A stretch of DNA of 64,000 nucleotides from HGM04593 sp045631205 (lineage in GTDB: Bacteria > Bacteroidota > Bacteroidia > Bacteroidales > Bacteroidaceae): contig JAZQUI010000016.1 in NCBI GenBank assembly GCA_045631205.1, positions 62,001 through 126,000 on the forward strand, written 5' to 3'. Of this stretch, positions 58,098 through 64,000 are shown one piece after another. The translations under genes were made by a program, and so were the position numbers. The first letter of the stretch is position 1, and the number at the start of each line of letters is the position of its first letter. The notes under the pieces were generated by a model, which was not told where the DNA came from, made no database searches, and was given only the letters and a program-made list of their open reading frames with translations.

Positions 58098-60748
58098 AAA
58101 TAGGTGTAAAAATGAAATATTCTTCGTTCATAAGAACTCTTCTCATAATGGTATCGTCGTTGCTTGTAACTTTGCAGGTTGCGGCGCAGACAACTATTGT
58201 AAACCCCACGATTCTATATACCGACAATCCCCATACATATACCATTGGCGGTATAAACCTTTCGGGTGTTGATAACTATGAGCCTTATCTCATAATCGGT
58301 ATATCGGGTTTGTCGGTTGGCGATGTTATAGAGGTTCCCGGCGATGCTGTAACAACAGCTGTCAAGAACTTCTGGAAGCACGGCCTTTTTGCCGATGTAA
58401 ACATTGTAGCCGACAGTATTGTTGGCAACAAGATATACCTCGGTATAAACCTTACACAGCGCCCCCGTATTTCGCAGGTTAACTATAATGGAATGAAGAA
58501 GGGAGAGCGTGAGGACTTGGAACTCAAACTCAATTTACGTACCGGTAACCAGATTACTCCCAATATGGTTGACCGCGCGACACAGGTGGTTAAGAGTTAT
58601 TTCGAGGATAAGGGATACAGAAATGCCGATGTACTCATACGCCAGCGCCCCGATGTGAATGCCGACAACCAGGTGATTGTTGATGTGAATGTCGATAAAA
58701 AGGAGAAAATCAAAGTTCATCGCATATATATAAACGGTGTTAACGAGGTGCCTTTGCGTAAGATAAAATATGCGATGAAGACACGCGAAAAGATGCGTTG
58801 GGACAATTTTGCCAACACTGTATTCCGCAAAAAGAGATTCCTTCCCGAAAAATATGCCGAGGATAAGGAAAATATCCTGTCGCGTTACGCCGAATTGGGT
58901 TATCGCGATGCCCGTATAGTCGCAGACAGCGTTGTGCCTTACAACGACAAAAGCGTCGATATATACATTGATATCGACGAAGGAAATAAATATCATATAC
59001 GCAGCATCAAGTGGGTTGGAAACAGCGTATTCTCAACCGCTTATCTCGATTTCCTACTGCGTATGAAGCCCGGTGATGTCTATAATCAGACAGAACTCGA
59101 TAATCGCCTCTTTACCGACGACGACGGTATAAAGAATGAGTATTATAACCGTGGTTATGTATTCTTTGAGATTATTCCCATTGAGGTGAGTGTAGTGAAC
59201 GATTCAATAGACCTTGAATTGCGTATGTCCGAGGGTGCGCAAGCAACCATCGACCGTGTGCGCATCACTGGTAACGAGCGTTTGTACGAGGAGGTGGTAC
59301 GTCGCGAGTTGCGCACTGTGCCCGGTAACCTCTTCTCAATGACGGCACTCGAGCGTTCTTATCGTGAAATTGCGAACTTAGGACACTTCAACCCCGAAAC
59401 AATCAAGCCCGATGTACTCCCCAATCGCGAGTCGGGTACCGTAGATATAAATTGGGGGCTCGAAACAAAGAGCAGTGACCAGATAGAACTCTCTGCTGGT
59501 TATGGCCAGACCGGTGTTATCGGTAAACTCTCGCTCAAGCTCACAAACTTCTCTATGCGTAACCTCTTCCGCAAGGATGCCGTGCGTCGTGGTATTCTCC
59601 CGCAGGGTGATGGTCAGACACTTACATTGAGCGCACAGTCGAACGGAAAGTATTATCAGGCATACAGCGTATCGTTCTTCGACCCCTGGTTCGGTCGTAA
59701 GCGTCCCAACTCTTTCTCTGTATCTGCGTTTATGTCCATACAGACCGACGTTGCCGACAGTTACTACAACTCGGCCTACTACAATAACTACAACAACTAT
59801 TTGTATGGCTATGGTAACTACAACAACTACGGCTACAACAATATGGCGTCTTATTACGACCCCGACAAATATATAAAGATGTATGGCTTCTCAATAGGCT
59901 GGGGTCGTCGTCTCCGTTGGCCCGATGATTACTTCTCTTTGTCGGCGGAGTTGAACTATCAGTTGTATTCGTTGAAAGATTGGCAGTACTTCCTCATTAC
60001 CGACGGCAAGTGCAACAACATCAACCTGTCGCTTACTCTTTCTCGTAACTCAATCGATAACCCCCTCTTCCCACGTCAGGGTTCGGAGTTCAGTTTGCAG
60101 ACATCTGTAACACCTCCTTACTCTCTCTTTGACGGAAAAGATTATGCATCTCTTGCCAATAACCCCAAGAGTGCTACCTACAAGGCCGAATTGCGCGAGA
60201 AACACAAGTGGATAGAGTATTACAAATTCAAGTTCCGCAGTAGAACCTATACATCGCTCACCGAGGGTAAAAAGAACTTCGTGCTCATGACACGTGCCGA
60301 CTTCGGTATCCTTGGCAGCTTTGACAAGAATAAAAAATCACCTTTTGAGACATTCTATGTCGGTGGTGACGGTATGAGCGGTAGCTATTCTTATAACTAC
60401 GCAACCGATATGGTAGCTCTTCGCGGTTACGAGAATGGTAGCCTTACCCCCTACGGTTACGAAGGTTATGCTTACACCCGTATAGGTCTTGAATTGCGTT
60501 ATCCCTTCATGATGCAGCCCTCGACCACAATATATGGTTTGGCTTTTGTTGAGGGAGGTAATGCATGGAGCGATGCATCCAAGTTCAATCTCTTCGACCT
60601 TAAACGCAGTGCCGGTGTTGGTATCCGTGTATTCTTGCAGATGATTGGACTTATCGGCCTTGACTGGGCTTATGGTTTTGACGATGTGTTTGGCTCAACA
60701 CAATACAGCGGAAGCCACTTCCACTTTATTTTAGGACAGGAGTTTTAA
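58094..60748 (+). CDS. bamA: Outer-membrane protein assembly factor BamA
   Basis: The 884-residue Omp85 protein has a signal peptide, five POTRA domains (about residues 40-460, e.g. VNYNGMKKGEREDLELKL, IKWVGNSVFSTAYL, VRITGNERLYEEVVRREL) and a 16-strand barrel to the C-terminus. The lid-lock type motif appears as MVALRGYENGSL (VRGF equivalent LRGY). It inserts beta-barrels in the outer membrane. A Tyr/Asn-rich insert lies at about residues 556-588. An internal ATG at 58112 gives a shorter signal peptide and is an equally possible start. Confidence 0.95.
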   Translation: MKIGVKMKYSSFIRTLLIMVSSLLVTLQVAAQTTIVNPTILYTDNPHTYTIGGINLSGVDNYEPYLIIGISGLSVGDVIEVPGDAVTTAVKNFWKHGLFADVNIVADSIVGNKIYLGINLTQRPRISQVNYNGMKKGEREDLELKLNLRTGNQITPNMVDRATQVVKSYFEDKGYRNADVLIRQRPDVNADNQVIVDVNVDKKEKIKVHRIYINGVNEVPLRKIKYAMKTREKMRWDNFANTVFRKKRFLPEKYAEDKENILSRYAELGYRDARIVADSVVPYNDKSVDIYIDIDEGNKYHIRSIKWVGNSVFSTAYLDFLLRMKPGDVYNQTELDNRLFTDDDGIKNEYYNRGYVFFEIIPIEVSVVNDSIDLELRMSEGAQATIDRVRITGNERLYEEVVRRELRTVPGNLFSMTALERSYREIANLGHFNPETIKPDVLPNRESGTVDINWGLETKSSDQIELSAGYGQTGVIGKLSLKLTNFSMRNLFRKDAVRRGILPQGDGQTLTLSAQSNGKYYQAYSVSFFDPWFGRKRPNSFSVSAFMSIQTDVADSYYNSAYYNNYNNYLYGYGNYNNYGYNNMASYYDPDKYIKMYGFSIGWGRRLRWPDDYFSLSAELNYQLYSLKDWQYFLITDGKCNNINLSLTLSRNSIDNPLFPRQGSEFSLQTSVTPPYSLFDGKDYASLANNPKSATYKAELREKHKWIEYYKFKFRSRTYTSLTEGKKNFVLMTRADFGILGSFDKNKKSPFETFYVGGDGMSGSYSYNYATDMVALRGYENGSLTPYGYEGYAYTRIGLELRYPFMMQPSTTIYGLAFVEGGNAWSDASKFNLFDLKRSAGVGIRVFLQMIGLIGLDWAYGFDDVFGSTQYSGSHFHFILGQEF

Positions 60749-60760
60749 TAGAGAATTGTT

Positions 60761-61276
60761 ATGAAAAGATTTTTTACGGTTATAATATTGGCAACCCTTG
60801 CCGCTGTTGGTGTGCAGGCGCAGAAGTTTGCTCTTATAGACATGGAGTACATCTTAAAGAACATTCCCGCTTACGAACGTGCCAACGAACAGTTATCGCA
60901 GCAATCGAAAAGATGGCAGAGCGAGGTTGACGAACTCGAATCCGAAGCCCGTGAGTTGTATAAGAAGTACCAAAGCGAGTCGGCCTTCCTTTCCGACGAG
61001 CAACGCCTGGCTCGTGAGGAGGAGATAATCTCAAAGGAGAAGGCTGCAAGCGAACTGAAAAGACTCTATTTCGGCCCCAATGGCGAGTTGTTTAAAAAGA
61101 GCGAGAGTCTCATTGCTCCCATACAGGATGAAATATACAACGCAGTAAAAGAGGTATGCGAAATTAAAAAGTATACAATGGTAATAGACCGTGCCTCGGC
61201 TGCAAGTATCATATATGCAACGCCCAAGGTTGACATAAGCAACGAGGTGCTTTCAAAACTTGGTTATTCAAATTAA
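60761..61276 (+). CDS. OmpH/Skp-family periplasmic chaperone (first copy)
   Basis: The 171-residue protein has a signal peptide (VIILATLAAVGVQAQ), then FALIDMEYILKNIPAYERAN, typical of OmpH, a long charged coiled coil (about 35-105), and a C-terminal strand region (KKYTMVIDRASAASIIY). Skp-type chaperones carry unfolded outer-membrane proteins to BamA. It starts 12 bases after bamA and is followed by two paralogues. Confidence 0.93.
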   Translation: MKRFFTVIILATLAAVGVQAQKFALIDMEYILKNIPAYERANEQLSQQSKRWQSEVDELESEARELYKKYQSESAFLSDEQRLAREEEIISKEKAASELKRLYFGPNGELFKKSESLIAPIQDEIYNAVKEVCEIKKYTMVIDRASAASIIYATPKVDISNEVLSKLGYSN

Positions 61277-61329
61277 ATGGCTACCTTTGTGCCCTCACAA
61301 AACGATTAAACAATTAAATAAATGATAAT

Positions 61330-61839
61330 ATGAAAAAGATTCTTATTCTACTTTTGATTATGGCTCCCATGAGCCTCTTTGCGCAGAAGTTCGGTTATGT
61401 AAACGCACCTGCAATTGCACAGGTTATGCCCGAGTTTACCAAAGCGCAGAACGAGTTGCAGACATTGCAGAAACAGTATGCCGACGAGTATGAGCGTCTT
61501 CGTACCGAACTCGAGAAAAAAGGTGTGGAGTTTGAGCAGTTGAAAGACTCACTCCCCGCAAGCATCCTTCAGCGTCGTGAGCGTGACCTCCAGGAGTTGT
61601 ACACTCGCCTTCAGCAGTACGAGCAGGAGAGCTATCAGAATCTCCAGCAGGCACAGAATACTAAAATTGCCGAAGTAAACAACAAGTTGCAGGAGGCTAT
61701 TCAGGCTGTTGGTCGTGAAGGTGGCTACATCTGTGTCTTTGACATAGCAAGCGGCATTCCTTTCATCAGCGAGACCTTGTGCGAGAATCTTGATGCCAAG
61801 GTAAAGGCGAAGCTTGGTATAAGCGCTGCTGCAAAGTAA
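61330..61839 (+). CDS. OmpH/Skp-family periplasmic chaperone (second copy)
   Basis: The 169-residue paralogue has a signal peptide (ILLLIMAPMSLFAQ), the conserved FGYVNAPAIAQVMPEFTKAQ start and a coiled coil of about 75 residues (KQYADEYERLRTELEKKGVE, RRERDLQELYTRLQQYEQES). The C-terminal strand reads GGYICVFDIASGIPFI. It is separated from the first copy by 53 bases and from the third by 81. Confidence 0.93.
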   Translation: MKKILILLLIMAPMSLFAQKFGYVNAPAIAQVMPEFTKAQNELQTLQKQYADEYERLRTELEKKGVEFEQLKDSLPASILQRRERDLQELYTRLQQYEQESYQNLQQAQNTKIAEVNNKLQEAIQAVGREGGYICVFDIASGIPFISETLCENLDAKVKAKLGISAAAK

Positions 61840-61920
61840 TTTTGCGGTAATCTTTTAAAATAAGGGGGATATAATTTATTCCCCTTTACCTTTTTAATAT
61901 GAATATAAAAGCAGTCTAAA

Positions 61921-62586
61921 ATGCGTAAACTACTTTTCGTGTTGATATTTTTGCCGGTGGCAATCTCGGCGCAGACCATAAAATTCGGTTATTTCAGTAT
62001 GACCGAGGTTATGGAGGCACTTCCCGAATATGCATCGGCACAGAACGATTACAACTCCCTGCTCGACCTCTGCGACCAGGAGATAGCATACAACGAGACA
62101 GAACTCACCCGTCTTTACGTGGCATTCCTCGATGGCCAGCAAAGTTTCCCCGAACCCATTTTGCGCAAGCGTCAGAAGGAGTTGCAGGAGATGGTCGATC
62201 GCAGCGTGGTCTTTCGCGACCAGCTGAAAGATTACTTGGCCGAGGCTCACGATTCTCTTTTTGCTCCCATTGAACAGAAAATCGATGTAGCAATTGAGAA
62301 GGTGTGCTTACGCAACGACCTGGCTTATGCCCTCGATACCGATAAAGCCTCTTGTCGTTTTATGAACCCCAATTTCAGCGTTAAAATTACAGACCTCATA
62401 ATTCAGGAGGTAATATCTCCCAAGCCCCTTACACTTCGTCCCGTAGTGGAGGCTCCTGCTGAGGAAAATATTCCTGCCGCCATTGAGAAGGCAGTAGAGG
62501 TGGTTGCTGAAGAGACTGAAACTGTGGAGGTTGCCGAGAGTGAAACACCTGTCGAGGGTGAGGATATAATCATCGTTGAAGAGTAA
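61921..62586 (+). CDS. OmpH/Skp-like protein with long acidic C-terminal extension (third copy)
   Basis: The 221-residue protein begins with a signal peptide (LLFVLIFLPVAISAQ) and an OmpH-type start (IKFGYFSMTEVMEALPEYAS), then a shorter coiled region and a strand around DLAYALDTDKASCRF. Unlike the two upstream paralogues it adds about 50 residues rich in Glu, Val and Ala (AEENIPAAIEKAVEVVAEET), ending VEGEDIIIVEE. This tail may be disordered. murI starts 2 bases after its stop. Confidence 0.82.
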   Translation: MRKLLFVLIFLPVAISAQTIKFGYFSMTEVMEALPEYASAQNDYNSLLDLCDQEIAYNETELTRLYVAFLDGQQSFPEPILRKRQKELQEMVDRSVVFRDQLKDYLAEAHDSLFAPIEQKIDVAIEKVCLRNDLAYALDTDKASCRFMNPNFSVKITDLIIQEVISPKPLTLRPVVEAPAEENIPAAIEKAVEVVAEETETVEVAESETPVEGEDIIIVEE

Positions 62587-62588
62587 TT

Positions 62589-63434
62589 ATGCCCGTCAAG
62601 TATATCTCCGAGTGTGCCGGCCCGATAGGAATCTTTGATTCGGGTTATGGAGGTCTCACTATTTACAGGGAGATTCAGGAGTTGTTGCCCCAGTACGATT
62701 ATCTCTACCTTGGTGACAATGCCCGCACTCCCTATGGTACACGCTCCTTTGATGTTGTTTACGAATACACTCGTCAATGCGTGAAGCATCTCTTTTCGCG
62801 TGGTTGTCATCTGGTTATATTAGCTTGCAATACAGCCTCGGCAAAAGCGTTGCGCACAATTCAGCAGGTCGATCTTCCTGTGATTGCCCCGTCACGCAGG
62901 GTGCTCGGCATCATACGCCCCACAGTGGAAACCATCGGCGATGTTACACAAAGCCGCCACGTAGGAATTCTCGCCACACAGGGCACAATAAAATCGAACT
63001 CTTATCCTTTGGAGATTCAAAAACTCTACCCCGACATTATGGTCACCGGCGAGGCTTGTCCCATGTGGGTGCCTTTGGTCGAAAACAATGAACACGAAAG
63101 TCCCGGAGCCGATTATTTCATAAAACGCCACGTCGAAGATCTGCTGTCGCGCGACCCTGAAATCGATACCATAATCCTCGGTTGCACACACTATCCAATG
63201 CTGATGGAGAAAATAAGGCAATTTGTGCCTCAGAACGTGAAGATACTTACACAGGGCGCGGCAGTGGCTGCCTCGCTTAAGGATTATCTTGTCCGTCACC
63301 CCGAAATGGAGAAACTCTGTTCAAAGGGTGGTGGCAGAGTGTTCAGTACCACGGAATCGAACACCCGTTTCCGTGAACAGGCATCACGTTTCCTTGAACA
63401 GCACATCGAGGTAGAACACATAATCCTCGATTAG
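62589..63434 (+). CDS. murI: Glutamate racemase
   Basis: The 281-residue enzyme makes D-glutamate for peptidoglycan. Both catalytic Cys segments are present: VILACNTASAKALR and LGCTHYPMLME. The N-terminal GIFDSGYGGLTIYREI and YLGDNARTPYGTRS bind substrate. It is the last gene of the uppS-bamA-ompH-murI run and is convergent with the permease gene, with only 6 bases between the stops. Confidence 0.96.
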   Translation: MPVKYISECAGPIGIFDSGYGGLTIYREIQELLPQYDYLYLGDNARTPYGTRSFDVVYEYTRQCVKHLFSRGCHLVILACNTASAKALRTIQQVDLPVIAPSRRVLGIIRPTVETIGDVTQSRHVGILATQGTIKSNSYPLEIQKLYPDIMVTGEACPMWVPLVENNEHESPGADYFIKRHVEDLLSRDPEIDTIILGCTHYPMLMEKIRQFVPQNVKILTQGAAVAASLKDYLVRHPEMEKLCSKGGGRVFSTTESNTRFREQASRFLEQHIEVEHIILD

Positions 63435-63440
63435 CTATTA

Positions 63441-64000
63441 TCATTGCTCGTTAATCAAAAATTTCTTTGTGAGTAATTTAACCGGCAACCACACTGCGGT
63501 AAGTCCCACGGCAAGCACGGTGAAGAAGATTGTTGCAATGTCGGCAGCCTCAACCTTTACTGGGTAGCTGCTGACAATGAATGCATCGCCCACATCACCC
63601 ATCGACAATAGCCCGAACTCCTGTTGCAAAAGACATATCAGAATACCGAGTGTGATGCCACCTATGGCTCCAATTGCCGATATTATGGAGCCCTCGAAAA
63701 CAAAGATATTCGCAATTATCTTGTTGGTTGCGCCAAGCGAGCGCAATGTCTCCATGTTTTGCTTCTTTTCTATGATAAGCATTGAAAGCGAGCCAATGAT
63801 GTTGAAACAGGCTATGAGAAGTATGAAAGAGAGAAATATGTAAGAGATGAATTTCTCAATTCTCATAACTTTAAAGATATCTTTCTGCTGTTCGTAGCGG
63901 TCTTCAATCTTGAATCCCTCGTCAAGAATCCCAGCAATCTCTTTTTTTGCATCGTCGGTGTTGCTGCCGGGCGATAACTTTATCTCTATGCTTGTGGCCT
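63441..64000 (-). CDS. FtsX/LolE-type lipoprotein-releasing ABC permease (partial, 5' end beyond window)
   Basis: The minus-strand frame stays open from the stop at 63441 to the window edge, so 63866 is an internal Met and not the start. The visible 186 residues contain a soluble piece (IEIKLSPGSNTDDAKKEIAG) followed by three membrane segments (ISYIFLSFILLIACFNIIGS, FEGSIISAIGAIGGITLGIL, and ADIATIFFTVLAVGLTAVWL). METLRSLGATNKIIANIF is the FtsX/MacB/LolE coupling region. In Bacteroidetes such genes encode the permease that releases lipoproteins from the inner membrane. The exact subfamily needs the missing N-terminus. Confidence 0.85.
   Translation of the reverse strand, partial: ATSIEIKLSPGSNTDDAKKEIAGILDEGFKIEDRYEQQKDIFKVMRIEKFISYIFLSFILLIACFNIIGSLSMLIIEKKQNMETLRSLGATNKIIANIFVFEGSIISAIGAIGGITLGILICLLQQEFGLLSMGDVGDAFIVSSYPVKVEAADIATIFFTVLAVGLTAVWLPVKLLTKKFLINEQ

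Overview
The window looks like the chromosome of a gut-type Bacteroidales bacterium. The main evidence is repeated TAnnTTTG promoter boxes (the Bacteroidetes -7 element), weak Shine-Dalgarno signals, menaquinone genes, secreted glycoside hydrolases (GH84, GH95, a clan GH-D type), BspA-like LRR_5 proteins, and type IX secretion system (T9SS) genes in the same order as in Porphyromonas (porU-porV-ispF and porG-uppS-bamA-ompH-ompH). I cannot fix the genus. The presence of T9SS argues against typical gut Bacteroides.

0-4.7 kb: a shikimate/phenylalanine operon (aroB 3' end, aroA, pheA, aroQ) whose proteins read like Clostridia rather than Bacteroidetes, then the NAD(P)HX repair enzyme. 4.7-10.3 kb: a long structured leader, a giant six-module BspA-like protein with a T9SS-type tail, and a 53-aa peptide gene. 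10.5-12.5 kb: a BASS-type transporter and a membrane acyltransferase. 12.5-21.5 kb, mostly minus strand: a DASS transporter / outer-membrane porin / GH84 operon, thioredoxin, a DNA/RNA nuclease and a GH95 fucosidase. 21.6-24.2 kb: three glycosyltransferases. 24.2-27.8 kb: an AspT-like transporter, and a metal permease divergent from a Fur-family regulator with a palindrome between them. 27.8-33.6 kb: a second attenuator-like leader, a 1762-aa glycoside hydrolase with five inserted beta-repeats and a T9SS-type tail, and a second small peptide gene sharing the WGDLW ending with the first.

33.7-36.2 kb: menA, ubiE/menG and a BASS transporter. 36.3-39.9 kb: a transmembrane Ser/Thr kinase with an LRR_5 outer domain, co-directional with a small putative DNA-binding partner and divergent from a lipoprotein gene. 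40-46.3 kb: rmuC, a cupin lipoprotein, a collapsed pseudogene joining a DUF5020 head to a uraA tail, tRNA-Leu(UAA) with a 40-bp perfect palindrome, a Rieske-like lipoprotein with a Cys4 site, argH, an SRPBCC protein, pyrE and a SUI1-family protein. 46.4-54.0 kb: rex, an FAH-family hydrolase, porU, porV, ispF and a metallophosphoesterase. 54-63.4 kb: ribD, a DUF6242 lipoprotein, porG-like, uppS, bamA, three ompH/skp-like genes and murI. The right edge holds the 3' part of a LolE/FtsX-type permease.

The strongest candidates for undescribed biology are the paired WGDLW small proteins that follow both giant T9SS-type cargo genes, the terminator-ended leaders ahead of those same cargo genes, and the receptor-like kinase whose outer domain resembles the exported BspA protein. 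All family assignments come from motifs and recall. No database search was run.
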